A DNA stretch of 64,000 nt from Chryseobacterium sp. Leaf394 (GCF_001424105.1 NZ_LMQH01000011.1:729531-793530), one strand, 5' to 3'. Shown: positions 7,651-16,874, counted from the first letter of the stretch. Numbers and translations are program-made. The notes: generated by a model from the sequence alone, not told the origin.

Positions 7651-10470
7651 CTATTTCACAGAAATCTCATCCACAAATACATACGCGTCGCCACCTGCAC
7701 CCTGATGCCATGCCGGAAGTTTGCCAAAGTGATATGCTTTTACTTTCAGATAACGGGCTTCAGTTGGAAGAACGTCTGTTGCAAAATCTTTCACCTGAAC
7801 GGTTTCATCCTTCGCATCAATGTTATTTTCCAGCGTTTTCAGAAGAATAAAAGTTTTTCCATCCATTGATGCGTAATATTCTACTTTTTTCGGCATTAAA
7901 ATCCATGCACGGCTGTCCTGTAAGTAGGTTGAGGAAATATGATTCATCTGCTGAGGAGATTTAAAATCAATAATTGCTTCCACAGTTTGTCCCTGATAGC
8001 CCTGCCATTCGCCTTTTCGCCAGTTTACGTCACCGTTGATTCCGTCGATGATTGAAAGTTTTCCACCTGCTGTGTACTGAGGGTTTGCTGTTGCATTGAT
8101 CCTCACATCCCAATGATTCGGGCGTTTGCTGAAATGAGCTGTCGTAATCGCACTCTTTTCACCACTTCTTTCCGCATACGTAGAAACCTGCGTCGTTTTG
8201 TTGATGGTGAAGGGTTCTTTGTACACTTTAAAAGTCTTTCTCGCGTTAGCATCATTTTCATCCATCGTCATGTAATAGACTTTATCTTTCGCATTCAAAG
8301 GTGTAATTTTAACCTGAGTAGTGAAATCAAAAAGTCTGTCTGCTGCGATGACCGGAGAAGCAGTTTGTTCGGTGTATTTTAAGTCTTTGGCAACTTTTAC
8401 GTTTTCAAAACCTAATTTTTTAAGTTCACTTTTAGGAGTGTTTTTCGTGATGATTCTTGTCGTTCCGTCTTCCAGATGAAGTTTAATTTCATCAAAATAG
8501 GGCGTTACCGTTTCCCATTCAGGCTTTCCGGGAGTTACAGAATAAATTCCCATGGTGCTCAGAATATACCACGCACTCATCTGTCCGCAGTCTTCATTTC
8601 CAATCAGACCATCCGGAGCATTTTTGTAGAAATTATCAAGAATGTACTTGATTTTTGCTTCTGTTTTCTGTGGTTTGTCGACGAAATTATAAAGGTAAGC
8701 AATGTGGTGGCTCGGCTCATTTCCCTGAGCATATTGTCCCATCAAACCAGTGATATCCACCTGTTCTCTTCCGGTTGTTTTGTCCGGAGCAGCAAAAATT
8801 GCATCAATAAACTGTTCAAATTTCTCCTTTCCGCCATGCGCCTGAATCAATCCCGGAATATCCTGCGGAACGAAGTAAGAATAATGCCACGAATTTCCTT
8901 CCGTATAATTGTTATTCACTTCTCTTGGGTCAAATGGCTCATACCAGTTTCCGTTTTTTCTTGCCTGCATAAAACCGTTGTTTGGATTGTATAGATTTTT
9001 CCAGTTTTGAGAACGTTTCATGAAGTATTCGTAATCTTCTTTTTTATTTAAAATTTTCGCCATCTGAGCGATACACCAGTCGTCGTAGGCGTATTCCAAA
9101 GTTTTAGAAACACTTTCGTGCTCATCATCAATGCTGATGTAATTATTCTGTTTGTAAGCACTTAATCCAAAAATATCCTGCATTGCCGAATTTTTTGAAG
9201 CTTCAAATGCTTTTTCATAATCAAAACCTGTAATTCCTTTTGCCATCGCGTCTGCAATTACGGAAACACCGTGATAACCGATCATACACTCCGTTTCATT
9301 CGAAGCGAGTTCCCAAACGGGAATTCTTCCGCCCTGCTCACGCTGTTTGATGAAAGTATTCACGAAATCTGCCGTTCTTTTTCTGTCAATCAGAGTCATC
9401 AACGGATGTGCACCTCTGAACGTATCCCAAAGCGAGAAAACAGAATGGTACCCGAAGTCTTTTGCCATGTAGAACTTATTGTCTCTGCCACGGTATTTTC
9501 CGTCAGCATCCATATTGATGTTTGGCTGTGTGAAAACGTGATACATCGCCGTGTAAAAAACGGTGAGTTTATCTTTATCGTCAGACTTCACTTCAATTTT
9601 TGAAAGTTCTTTATTCCAGTCTGCAACCGCCTGCGTCTGAATTTCATTAAAATCATTTGATTTTCCTTCAGCAAGCATATTTTTTCCTGCACCTTCGTAA
9701 CCTGTTGGAGAAATTGAAACTTTTACCAGAATTTTTTCGCCTTTTTTAACTTTATTTGAAAATGTAATTTGAATTTCATCCCCTTTTATAATACTTTCAG
9801 GTGTAGATATTCCTCTTTCGATTGGTTTTACAACGTGTTCTTTAGATATAAACATTGGTTTGGAAAATTCAATTCTTGCATAAATTTGTTGATTGGTCGC
9901 CCAGGCTTCACTTCTTCTAAAAACTTCAATGGTTTTGCTGTCGATGATTCTCACTTCACCTTCCAATAACTTATCTCTGTGATTTAAATCTAAAACAATG
10001 TTGGCGTTTCCTGCTTTATTGAATTTATATTCGTGATATCCGACTCTTTTTGTCGTGGTTAAACGGACATCAATGTTATGTCTGTCTAATTTAACGGAAT
10101 AAAATCCGGCTGTTGCTTTTTCATTTTTATGAGAAAATTTCGATGAATATTCTTTCGGAGTCAGTCCCGGAGTTCCCATTGTCGGCATCAGCATTATATC
10201 GCCGTAATCTGAAACACCAGTTCCGTTCAAATGGGTATGTGAAAAACCGTAAATCACCGAATCTGAATAATGATAGCCGCTGCAGCCATCCCAGCTTCCG
10301 TCGATTCTGGTGTCGGGAGAAAGCTGAACCATCCCAAAAGGTACGATCGCGCCTGGAAAAGTGTGGCCATGACCGCCCGTTCCGATAAAAGGATTAACGT
10401 ATTGCGAATAATTTTGTGAAAATGAATTATGAGCAATTAATCCTAAAAGAACGAATAATATTTTCTTCAT
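7651..10470 (-). CDS. GH92 family alpha-mannosidase, exported
   Basis: A 939-residue protein with a signal peptide ending NSFSQ (about 1-19). The family hallmark follows directly: VNPFIGTGGHGHTFPGA and VPFGMVQLSPDTR. The catalytic (alpha/alpha)6 region carries the usual GH92 segments, such as FSLWDTFRGAHPL, GNSWHYSYFVPQD, QGNEPSHHIAYLYNF and GNEDCGQMSAWYILS. GH92 enzymes are calcium-dependent exo-alpha-mannosidases, mostly alpha-1,2, that trim host or fungal mannans. The last 140 residues form a discoidin-like (F5/8 type C) sugar-binding domain (WRKGEWQGYQGQTVEAIIDF). No T9SS domain is seen, so the enzyme is probably periplasmic. The gene stands alone, without a SusC/SusD pair beside it. Confidence 0.93.
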   Translation of the reverse strand: MKKILFVLLGLIAHNSFSQNYSQYVNPFIGTGGHGHTFPGAIVPFGMVQLSPDTRIDGSWDGCSGYHYSDSVIYGFSHTHLNGTGVSDYGDIMLMPTMGTPGLTPKEYSSKFSHKNEKATAGFYSVKLDRHNIDVRLTTTKRVGYHEYKFNKAGNANIVLDLNHRDKLLEGEVRIIDSKTIEVFRRSEAWATNQQIYARIEFSKPMFISKEHVVKPIERGISTPESIIKGDEIQITFSNKVKKGEKILVKVSISPTGYEGAGKNMLAEGKSNDFNEIQTQAVADWNKELSKIEVKSDDKDKLTVFYTAMYHVFTQPNINMDADGKYRGRDNKFYMAKDFGYHSVFSLWDTFRGAHPLMTLIDRKRTADFVNTFIKQREQGGRIPVWELASNETECMIGYHGVSVIADAMAKGITGFDYEKAFEASKNSAMQDIFGLSAYKQNNYISIDDEHESVSKTLEYAYDDWCIAQMAKILNKKEDYEYFMKRSQNWKNLYNPNNGFMQARKNGNWYEPFDPREVNNNYTEGNSWHYSYFVPQDIPGLIQAHGGKEKFEQFIDAIFAAPDKTTGREQVDITGLMGQYAQGNEPSHHIAYLYNFVDKPQKTEAKIKYILDNFYKNAPDGLIGNEDCGQMSAWYILSTMGIYSVTPGKPEWETVTPYFDEIKLHLEDGTTRIITKNTPKSELKKLGFENVKVAKDLKYTEQTASPVIAADRLFDFTTQVKITPLNAKDKVYYMTMDENDANARKTFKVYKEPFTINKTTQVSTYAERSGEKSAITTAHFSKRPNHWDVRINATANPQYTAGGKLSIIDGINGDVNWRKGEWQGYQGQTVEAIIDFKSPQQMNHISSTYLQDSRAWILMPKKVEYYASMDGKTFILLKTLENNIDAKDETVQVKDFATDVLPTEARYLKVKAYHFGKLPAWHQGAGGDAYVFVDEISVK

Positions 10471-10570
10471 TGATATTAAATTTAAATCGCCCTAAAATAC
10501 ACAAATTTTGGCTTCACAAAAGAATTTATCTATCACCACGTTTATTGATTCTAAATAGCTAAAATTTCCG

Positions 10571-10578
10571 TAAATTTG
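10571..10578 (+). promoter_or_regulatory. Promoter -7 box of mrp
   Basis: TAAATTTG matches the Bacteroidota TAnnTTTG -7 consensus, with a TTG at 10545-10547 as a loosely spaced -33 element. It ends 18 bases before the ATG at 10597, so the longer reading frame beginning at 10576 would start inside the promoter. Confidence 0.6.
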
Positions 10579-10596
10579 TGCTCAATTTATATTTTT

Positions 10597-11700
10597 ATGT
10601 TGACTAAAGAAAAAGTTCAGGATTTCCTTAAAGAAATAGAAGTAGATGACTTGGTAACAAACTTTCAGGTAATGGGCAGCGATGTGTACATCGACATGAC
10701 CGCTCATTCACCGGCAATGCACGAAAAAAAGAAGCTTGAGGCGGCAATGAAACAGGCTTTTGCAAGTGAATTTGGTGAAGAAATTAATTTAAAACTTAAA
10801 ATAGTTTCTCCTGAGCCAAGTGAAGTTCAGCTAAGTCAGATCAAAGGAAAACAAATCCCTGGAATTCAAAATATTATTGCCATCGCATCCGGAAAAGGAG
10901 GTGTTGGTAAGTCTACAGTTGCTGCGAATCTTGCGGTAACTTTAGCAAAGATGGGTTTTAAAGTTGGAATTTTAGATGCCGATATTTACGGACCGTCTGT
11001 TCCTACAATGTTCGATACAGAAGGGCAGAAGCCGATTTCTGTTGACGTGAACGGAAAAAGCTTAATGAAACCAATCGAAAATTACGGTGTGAAAATGCTT
11101 TCCATCGGATATTTTTCAGGTGCTAACCAGGCAGTAGTCTGGAGAGGTCCAATGGCTTCAAAAGCATTGAACCAAATGATCAGAGATGCAGCTTGGGGAG
11201 AACTGGATTTCTTACTAATTGACCTTCCTCCGGGAACTGGAGATATCCATTTATCTATCATTCAGGAAGTTCCGGTAACGGGAGCGGTGATCGTAAGTAC
11301 GCCTCAACACGTTGCTTTGGCGGATGTGAGAAAAGGAATTGCCATGTTCAATATGGAAAGTATCAACATTCCGGTTCTTGGACTGATAGAAAATATGGCT
11401 TATTTTACGCCGGAAGAATTACCTGACAATAAATATTATATCTTTGGAAATCAGGGAGCGCAATATCTGGCAGATGATTTAAATATTCCTGTGTTGGGAG
11501 AAATTCCGTTGATCCAGAGCATCAGAGAGGCTGGAGATGTGGGAAGACCTGCAGCACTTCAGGAAAATTCAAAAATTGCAGAAATTTATACAGAAACTGC
11601 GAGAAAAATGGTAGAGAGCTTAGTAGAAAGAAACAAATTTCTACCGCCTACAGAAGCCGTGAAAATCACGACAATGGCAGGTTGCTCGCCAAAAAAATAA
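10597..11700 (+). CDS. mrp: Mrp/NBP35 family Fe-S carrier ATPase
   Basis: A 367-residue P-loop NTPase that binds and delivers Fe-S clusters to apoproteins in the cytoplasm. An N-terminal MIP18/DUF59 domain (about 1-85) is followed by the deviant Walker A motif GKGGVGKST at about 99-107, DADIYGPSVPTMF, and the switch DLPPGTGD. I start it at MLTKEK; the in-frame ATG at 10576 lies in the promoter box. It is followed after 42 bases by a NifU-type protein, a common pairing in Fe-S assembly. The Cys pair that binds a bridging cluster in many relatives is not clearly present; a single Cys lies near the end (AGCSPKK). Confidence 0.92.
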   Translation: MLTKEKVQDFLKEIEVDDLVTNFQVMGSDVYIDMTAHSPAMHEKKKLEAAMKQAFASEFGEEINLKLKIVSPEPSEVQLSQIKGKQIPGIQNIIAIASGKGGVGKSTVAANLAVTLAKMGFKVGILDADIYGPSVPTMFDTEGQKPISVDVNGKSLMKPIENYGVKMLSIGYFSGANQAVVWRGPMASKALNQMIRDAAWGELDFLLIDLPPGTGDIHLSIIQEVPVTGAVIVSTPQHVALADVRKGIAMFNMESINIPVLGLIENMAYFTPEELPDNKYYIFGNQGAQYLADDLNIPVLGEIPLIQSIREAGDVGRPAALQENSKIAEIYTETARKMVESLVERNKFLPPTEAVKITTMAGCSPKK

Positions 11701-11742
11701 TTAATCAAATTTCAAAATATTTTTTGAAAAGCAAACCCAAAT

Positions 11743-11991
11743 ATGGAGACAAATACAACACACGAAGAAACTGTAACTAAGGTAATGGAAGCTCTTGAAA
11801 GCATTCGTCCGTTTTTGAACAAAGACGGCGGCGATATCGAGCTTTTGGATGTGAAAGATAATACCGTTTTTGTAAAACTTCTGGGAAACTGTTCAGGTTG
11901 CTCTCTTAATTTCTCAACTTTGAAATTAGGGGTAGAAAACACCATTAAGCAACACGCTCCCGAAATTGAAAAGGTAGTGAATGTAGAATAA
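11743..11991 (+). CDS. NifU C-terminal-like Fe-S scaffold protein
   Basis: An 82-residue protein consisting only of the NifU C-terminal domain. It has the motif C50-S-G-C53 (GNCSGCSLNFSTL) that binds a cluster at the subunit interface, and the conserved segment FLNKDGGDIELLDV. It probably scaffolds or transfers Fe-S clusters with the Mrp protein encoded directly upstream. The two genes share strand and are closed by one terminator, so a two-gene operon is likely. Confidence 0.9.
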   Translation: METNTTHEETVTKVMEALESIRPFLNKDGGDIELLDVKDNTVFVKLLGNCSGCSLNFSTLKLGVENTIKQHAPEIEKVVNVE

Positions 11992-12013
11992 AAAATACGA
12001 CGATATATTTTTT

Positions 12014-12048
12014 AAAGACAGACTTTTTAGGTCTGTCTTTTTTGTTTT
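12014..12048 (+). terminator. Terminator of the mrp-nifU operon
   Basis: A perfect 10-bp stem of AAAGACAGAC (12014-12023) and GTCTGTCTTT (12031-12040), followed by a T-rich run to 12048. Confidence 0.85.
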
Positions 12049-12064
12049 AAAATGTTGAACGCGC

Positions 12065-12112
12065 AACCTTGTCAAGGTTAATCTGCAAGGTGATGGTAAC
12101 CTTGACAAGGTT
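12065..12112. repeat. Two AACCTTGxCAAGGTT palindromes
   Basis: AACCTTGTCAAGGTT (12065-12079) and AACCTTGACAAGGTT (12098-12112) are near-perfect palindromes 18 bases apart. A third copy is at 13130-13144, beyond the next gene. All three are intergenic, which fits a small dispersed REP-like repeat. Confidence 0.7.
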
Positions 12113-12147
12113 TATATTGAATAATAGCTTCAAATATCAATAGGAAT

Positions 12148-12193
12148 GGGCTTTAGCCCGTTTTCTAATTGCTCATTCAAATGGCTTTAGCCA
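12148..12193. repeat. GGCTTTAGCC palindrome pair
   Basis: GGGCTTTAGCCC (12148-12159) and TGGCTTTAGCCA (12182-12193) share the core GGCTTTAGCC and end five bases from the stop of the hydrolase gene. They look like a second intergenic repeat family and could also act as a weak 3' hairpin. Confidence 0.55.
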
Positions 12194-12197
12194 AAAT

Positions 12198-12731
12198 TTA
12201 TATTTTAGAACTAATGTATGACTCAATCTCAGCAAGGCTTTCATGGAATTTTTCCAGTCGGTGATTGTCATCCACTTCAATTAATTTTACATTATTTAAA
12301 TCTTTTTCAAAAAGCCAGTTCTGACCTAAAACCGAGTCTTTTTTAGTAGCAATTATCAAAGCATTTTCAGGATTATCAAATTTCTGTAGTTGAGGAATCA
12401 ATGTTTCTGGAAATTCAAAATCTGCAACTCGTTCGTCAATATTCAGAAGCGGACTGCTTAAAATCAAAATTGAATTTTTGTCCTTCTGTGATCTTCTTTC
12501 ACGAAGTTGATAAGCGAAATTTGCTCCGGTAGAATCTCCTACTAAGATTGGATTATCAATATTTTCCAATTTCAATTCTGCTTCATCGAGAAGTTCGGAA
12601 ATGTTGCTGTCGTTTTTCCATTCAATAAAATCGTAATTGAATTGGTTTTTAAAATAGTCCTTTAGATTGATAAATTTTCTGGAGTGCTGGTCTGAGCCGA
12701 GACCGTGGATGTAGAGGAGAGTGGGTTTCAC
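12198..12731 (-). CDS. YqiA/RBBP9-like alpha/beta hydrolase
   Basis: A 177-residue cytoplasmic serine hydrolase of the short YqiA/RBBP9 type. The N-terminal strand LLYIHGLGSDQHSRK forms the oxyanion region. The nucleophile is S67 in GDSTGA, followed by D132 in KKDSVLG and H157 in DDNHRLE, giving a full catalytic triad. It has no signal peptide. The start is GTG (complement of 12729-12731); the frame upstream hits a stop within three codons, so no ATG start is available. The substrate cannot be told from sequence; relatives cleave short esters. It stands alone between repeat-rich spacers. Confidence 0.75.
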   Translation of the reverse strand: MKPTLLYIHGLGSDQHSRKFINLKDYFKNQFNYDFIEWKNDSNISELLDEAELKLENIDNPILVGDSTGANFAYQLRERRSQKDKNSILILSSPLLNIDERVADFEFPETLIPQLQKFDNPENALIIATKKDSVLGQNWLFEKDLNNVKLIEVDDNHRLEKFHESLAEIESYISSKI

Positions 12732-12832
12732 GATACGTTATAGATTTTATTAAATTTAAATTTAAAAATACAAAAATTTTCAGATAGAAAAGAGGCTCTA
12801 TTGTATTTAAAAAACACATAAGATAGTTTTAT

Positions 12833-12867
12833 TCTGACTCCGAAAACCTAGTCAGAGTTTTTCTTTT
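12833..12867 (+). terminator. Orphan terminator-like hairpin
   Basis: TCTGACT (12833-12839) pairs with AGTCAGA (12850-12856) and is followed by TTTTTCTTTT. No plus-strand gene lies directly upstream, so it may be a relic, or end readthrough from nifU or an unseen transcript. Confidence 0.35.
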
Positions 12868-13018
12868 ATGCTTAATTTTCACGTGCTTAATTTTTTGGTT
12901 TTTCTCACCTATTTTTCCAAGATTTATCTCAATAGTAAATTATCCTGACAAGTTTTTTTCGGGTAACAAAAAGTGCAGTGTTTAATTTTTTTTAATAGAA
13001 TTTTGCTTTTTAACGAGC

Positions 13019-13068
13019 ATAGAGCGATCATATAGCAATGATATACCGATCATAGAGACGTAATAGGG
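13019..13068. repeat. Imperfect 11-bp tandem repeat
   Basis: Four consecutive 11-base units are visible: ATAGAGCGATC, ATATAGCAATG, ATATACCGATC and ATAGAGACGTA, with a partial fifth (ATAGGG). All begin ATA at exact 11-base steps. It lies in the 490-base spacer between two minus-strand genes and does not code for protein in any long frame. Confidence 0.6.
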
Positions 13069-13129
13069 TTTAAATCTTTTAAATTTAAGAACTGTTTAAC
13101 TTTTTTTGATAGCTGAAATTTTTTAAGAT

Positions 13130-13144
13130 AACCTTGACAAGGTT
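13130..13144. repeat. Third copy of the AACCTTGACAAGGTT palindrome
   Basis: It is identical to the copy at 12098-12112. Its right flank (GATTCGCAA) resembles that of the copy at 12065 (AATCTGCAA), so the repeat unit is longer than the 15-base palindrome. Confidence 0.65.
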
Positions 13145-13170
13145 GATTCGCAACTAATTTTTAATCAAAC

Positions 13171-13198
13171 AAAAAAGCCCCGAAAAATTTCAGGGCTT
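13171..13198 (-). terminator. Terminator of the choice-of-anchor gene
   Basis: On the minus strand AAGCCC (13193-13198) opens a stem that closes with GGGCTT (13175-13180), extended inward by GAAA/TTTC with one mismatch, and ends in a T run (13171-13176). It lies 25 bases past the stop at 13223. Confidence 0.8.
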
Positions 13199-13222
13199 CA
13201 ACAAAATCAAATATGAAAATTT

Positions 13223-16200
13223 TTACTTTACAATAACTCTTTTTACTTCACCTTCTGAAGTCTTAATTAAATAAACTCCGGTGTTAAGTTTTGAAGTGTC
13301 GATGGTTAAGGCAGATTTTTCTTTGCCAAGAAGTTTGCCGCTCATATCGTAGAGTTCATAACCCTGAGCTCTGTTGAAATACAGAGTATTTCCTTTGTTC
13401 ACAGGATTTGGGAAGATATTGAAAGTTGCTTTTTCAGTTTTTACTTCACCTGTAGATAATGTTGGTGAAAGGGCAACTTCGTACATCGATAATGTCCCAC
13501 TGATCTCGTTGGCAACGATGACGTAGGCTTTTCCGTTGGTCATATTGGCGGCAGGAATGAAAGTGATTCCTTCCGGACCGTTGTCGCCACCAAATGCAGA
13601 CGTGGATCTTGAATGTTTGTAATCAACAAACGTTACGTTGTTCGGATCTGTCACGTTGTAGACCATCACGCCTCCGGTTCTTTCCAGAGTGATGAATGCG
13701 AAAGTCTGTCCGTTGATGGTTCCCAATGTAACGCCTTCCGGCTCAGGACCTTTTGCTCGGCTTCGGGTTTTGGCTCCGTTGGCTTCGTTATCGGCATTGA
13801 AAATCAATGGATGGTAGGCTGCGGTGTGTCTTTCAAACTGATCTCCGCTGTCGAAAACGATTTGTTTCGTATCTGCATTGAAAATCGAGAATGATCTGGC
13901 TCCCAAAGCATGGATTTCTTCGAAATCTGCGTCTCCATCGGTGTTTCCATTTACATTCGTTACTCTGAATCTTCCTAAATTATGTGAAGCTTTTAGAATC
14001 GAAGCATTTGGAAACAGGGTTGAATCTAAAGTATATCCATTTGCTCCAACGGTTGTTCTTTCGCTGAATCCGCCAAGATCTTTTTCATCACCTTCATTGG
14101 CTGTAACCAGATAATTGGTGTTTCCAATTTTGTATGAAGCCATTGCATCCGGATTGTAGTACGCTTTCACAGGCCAGTTGGCAATTAAAACTTCGCCGTT
14201 ATTGTCCGAAGCATCGAAGCCGTTTCCTGGAAGACTCATATCTTTTTTACCTAATCCCCAAATTCCGGTTAACGCTTTTGTCGCTAAATTAACTTCAATA
14301 ACCGCATTGTTTTCCTGACATGAAACCCATGCTTTCTGGCTGTCCGGACTGATCGCGATATATTCAGGTTCAAGATCCTGAGCCAAAGTGCTGGTCGATT
14401 TTACTTTTCTTCCTCCGGTCGCAGCTAAAGTAGCTTCCTGTCCGTTAAACTGAGTAAATCCAAGTGTTGTTACATTCGTCTGCGTCAAAGCCTGAATTCC
14501 AGCAACCGTTAAGGTAGGCACATCAATAATACTGATTGAACCTTCCGGATCTACCGTGTACGCATCGTTCGGTTCGCCCTCGTTTGCGGTCATTACTTTT
14601 GTTCCATCTGGCGTGAAAGTGATCATATCTGGTAAAACCCCAACATTAAGTTGCTTCAAAAACACGCCGTTGATGTCAAAAAATACAACCGAACCATTTC
14701 CTTGTGGATTTGTTCCGTTTGGAGAAGCAACTGCAATAATTCCGTTCTTTACAGCGATGCTTGTAATTCCACCATAAGGAGCCATGTTGATGGTTTGAAT
14801 AACCGTTGGTGCATTAGGATTTGAGAAATTTATGATATCAAAAACGTCTGTTAAAGAACTGATGGTAAAAAGTCTTTGAGTGGCAGCATCATGAACTACA
14901 ATTTCTGTGGAACTTGTGCTGTTTCCTGAAGGATCGAAACTTCCGATGTAATTTAATGAAATTTGATTGGAAGGAACCGGTGCCGCTTTATCGTTATCAA
15001 TAATATAAATGGTAGCATTGGCATCGCCAGTAATTGTTGTACCAACCGGATTTTCAAGTCCAACAACAAAATATTCAGCCTGCTGTTCTTCCAAAGTATC
15101 GTCGGTAATTGGAATATTAACGGTAACGCTTGTCGTGGAAGGTGTAATGTTGATGGTTTGATTAGCCAACGTAAAATCACTGCTGCTGGCAGTATTGAAT
15201 GAAACAGGTTTTACCACTAAATTGACGGTTGCGTTTGAAGGATTGTTAACGTTGATTTTAAAAGCTAACGTTCCCGCATTTTCATTGACTTTAATTAAGT
15301 TTTTCTCCAATGCAATGCTCGTTCCTGCCGTAGTAAAAGTACTTGAAGTCGCTGCTGTTACCGCATTGTCGCTAGTATCTTCAACAAGATTTGGTTTTAA
15401 AGCTAAATAATAAGCCTGATTCGGAACCAAACCTGCAGTTGGAATTATCGTGATTGCATTGTTCGCAAAAGTTGTAGTGAAAGGAACTACTGCTCCGATA
15501 GCATTGTTTAATTTTAATTCAACCAAGCTCTGAGCGTTGGCAGACGTGATTGCAGAATTGTCGATCAATCTTACATTTTCATTGAATGTGATCGTAGGAT
15601 TTACTGTTGTCGACGCATTGTTCACGTTATTTGCCGGCAAATACGCAACAGAAGGAGGAGTCGTATCAACACCACCTGCTGGTGTGGCATCTACCGTGAA
15701 ATTATCAAATCTGTTGTTTCCTACGGCGCCTCCTGAGCCAGCTGCAAATTCGACTTTCAGTTTAAAATTAGGATTATTTGAAACTCCCGCAATTGCAGAA
15801 AAATCTAAAGTCGTTAATGTAGGTGCACCATCCGGCGGAGAAACAGTCTGGAAAGTCTGATAAGTTGTTCCGTTGGTAGAGTATGACCATGTTTGAGTTC
15901 CCGCTCCGGATCCTGATCTTCTGGTGATGAATTTTACAATTACATTATTATAACCCGTTGTAGGAATATTAAATTGTAAATTTCCAAAAGTTGGATAGTT
16001 GTATCTCAAATGCGTACCGATTGGATCGCTGTTTCTTGCATTTTCTGCAGTGAAATTCTGCCCAGTTCCGTTTGCAAAATCTACAAAGGTGTTGGGTAAA
16101 CTTGTCGACGCAGTAATTGATCCTGCTAAAAGGGTAGAAGTGGGAGCCAATATGGCTGCTTCCGATGTACTGTTATTAAAGTTCCAGTAGTGAACCAATG

Positions 16201-16276
16201 TGGTCTGTGCAGTCAGCGCACCGTGAAACAATGCGGCAATAGGCAGTAAACCTCTCAAAAGGTATTTGTTCCTCAT
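13223..16276 (-). CDS. Choice-of-anchor I family surface protein with T9SS domain
   Basis: A 1017-residue secreted protein. After a signal peptide (ending ALTAQ) comes a jelly-roll-like region (24-200) with NNRFDNFTVDA. A bacterial Ig-like domain follows (about 205-320, TPPSVAYLPANN and PTITFNENV), then a Calx-beta-like domain (about 325-430, VNENAGTLAFKINV and DDTLEEQQAEYFVV). Next is the long choice-of-anchor I beta-propeller (about 440-940) with TPDGTKVMTANEGEPND, AISPDSQKAWVSCQENNAV and GPEPEGVTLGTINGQTFAF. The last 70 residues are a T9SS type A sorting domain (FNIFPNPVNKGNTLYF, YDMSGKLLGKE, LNTGVYLIKT). Export through T9SS and surface display or release are well supported. A phosphatase or adhesive role is unproven. 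Confidence 0.88.
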   Translation of the reverse strand: MRNKYLLRGLLPIAALFHGALTAQTTLVHYWNFNNSTSEAAILAPTSTLLAGSITASTSLPNTFVDFANGTGQNFTAENARNSDPIGTHLRYNYPTFGNLQFNIPTTGYNNVIVKFITRRSGSGAGTQTWSYSTNGTTYQTFQTVSPPDGAPTLTTLDFSAIAGVSNNPNFKLKVEFAAGSGGAVGNNRFDNFTVDATPAGGVDTTPPSVAYLPANNVNNASTTVNPTITFNENVRLIDNSAITSANAQSLVELKLNNAIGAVVPFTTTFANNAITIIPTAGLVPNQAYYLALKPNLVEDTSDNAVTAATSSTFTTAGTSIALEKNLIKVNENAGTLAFKINVNNPSNATVNLVVKPVSFNTASSSDFTLANQTINITPSTTSVTVNIPITDDTLEEQQAEYFVVGLENPVGTTITGDANATIYIIDNDKAAPVPSNQISLNYIGSFDPSGNSTSSTEIVVHDAATQRLFTISSLTDVFDIINFSNPNAPTVIQTINMAPYGGITSIAVKNGIIAVASPNGTNPQGNGSVVFFDINGVFLKQLNVGVLPDMITFTPDGTKVMTANEGEPNDAYTVDPEGSISIIDVPTLTVAGIQALTQTNVTTLGFTQFNGQEATLAATGGRKVKSTSTLAQDLEPEYIAISPDSQKAWVSCQENNAVIEVNLATKALTGIWGLGKKDMSLPGNGFDASDNNGEVLIANWPVKAYYNPDAMASYKIGNTNYLVTANEGDEKDLGGFSERTTVGANGYTLDSTLFPNASILKASHNLGRFRVTNVNGNTDGDADFEEIHALGARSFSIFNADTKQIVFDSGDQFERHTAAYHPLIFNADNEANGAKTRSRAKGPEPEGVTLGTINGQTFAFITLERTGGVMVYNVTDPNNVTFVDYKHSRSTSAFGGDNGPEGITFIPAANMTNGKAYVIVANEISGTLSMYEVALSPTLSTGEVKTEKATFNIFPNPVNKGNTLYFNRAQGYELYDMSGKLLGKEKSALTIDTSKLNTGVYLIKTSEGEVKRVIVK

Positions 16277-16429
16277 TTTTACAATTTATTATTTGTGCAA
16301 AAATGAACGTTACAGGTTGTGAGGGTTTTACGGGAAGGTTATGAAATGGTTAAATGTTTTGGTCAAAAAGTAGGTAGTTTTAAATTATTGTTAAAACCTT
16401 GAGAAATATTTCATAATAAATCAATTGAT

Positions 16430-16870
16430 TTACAGCAAATTCCTATATTTTCTTTTTACAGATCTGGAATTTTTGAAACACTCTCTTAATTCTTCAAATA
16501 ATGCCGACTTCATCTCACCCCAAATAATATAATCACTTCCTTCATTAGGATATAATTCCTTCATTTCAGAAATTTGATAGTCGTCAATCTGATGTCCGTA
16601 AAGGTAAGTTGTAAAATCAAAATGTTTACCGCAATTTGTGACCTGCTGTTTAATGGAAATTACAAAACAATTTAAATTAATATCTGATAATTCGATACAT
16701 CCACTATCAACAGTAGAATTTTCAGGAATAGTATCTTTTCTGGTCGGAAGAGATGCTATAATGCTTTTTTCGCCATCACATTTTAGCACCACATAATATT
16801 TAGGCTTAGCCAAATTTCCATTTTTAAAATAAAATGGATCAAAATAAATAATATGACCTTCCTGAAACAT
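16430..16870 (-). CDS. Putative PemK/MazF-like toxin paired with a Panacea antitoxin
   Basis: A 146-residue protein that starts like the SH3-barrel PemK/MazF ribonucleases: an early strand GHIIYFDPFYF, then KPKYYVVLKCDGEKSIIASLPTRKD. The rest is beta-rich, with a helical end and a basic tail (KRKYRNLL). Similarity is at the level of fold pattern only, and catalytic residues cannot be fixed by eye. The strongest support is context: it starts four bases after the stop of a Panacea-domain (DUF4065/SocA-like) protein, the arrangement of PanA-PanT toxin-antitoxin operons with the antitoxin first. If so, it would cleave RNA or otherwise halt growth when free. An uncharacterised partner of non-toxic function remains possible. 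Confidence 0.6.
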   Translation of the reverse strand: MFQEGHIIYFDPFYFKNGNLAKPKYYVVLKCDGEKSIIASLPTRKDTIPENSTVDSGCIELSDINLNCFVISIKQQVTNCGKHFDFTTYLYGHQIDDYQISEMKELYPNEGSDYIIWGEMKSALFEELRECFKNSRSVKRKYRNLL

Positions 16871-16874
16871 TTAC

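Noticed and set aside
8476-8994. 172-codon open frame on the plus strand
   Set aside because: It lies inside the GH92 gene on the opposite strand and has no domain; the GH92 frame fits the family end to end.
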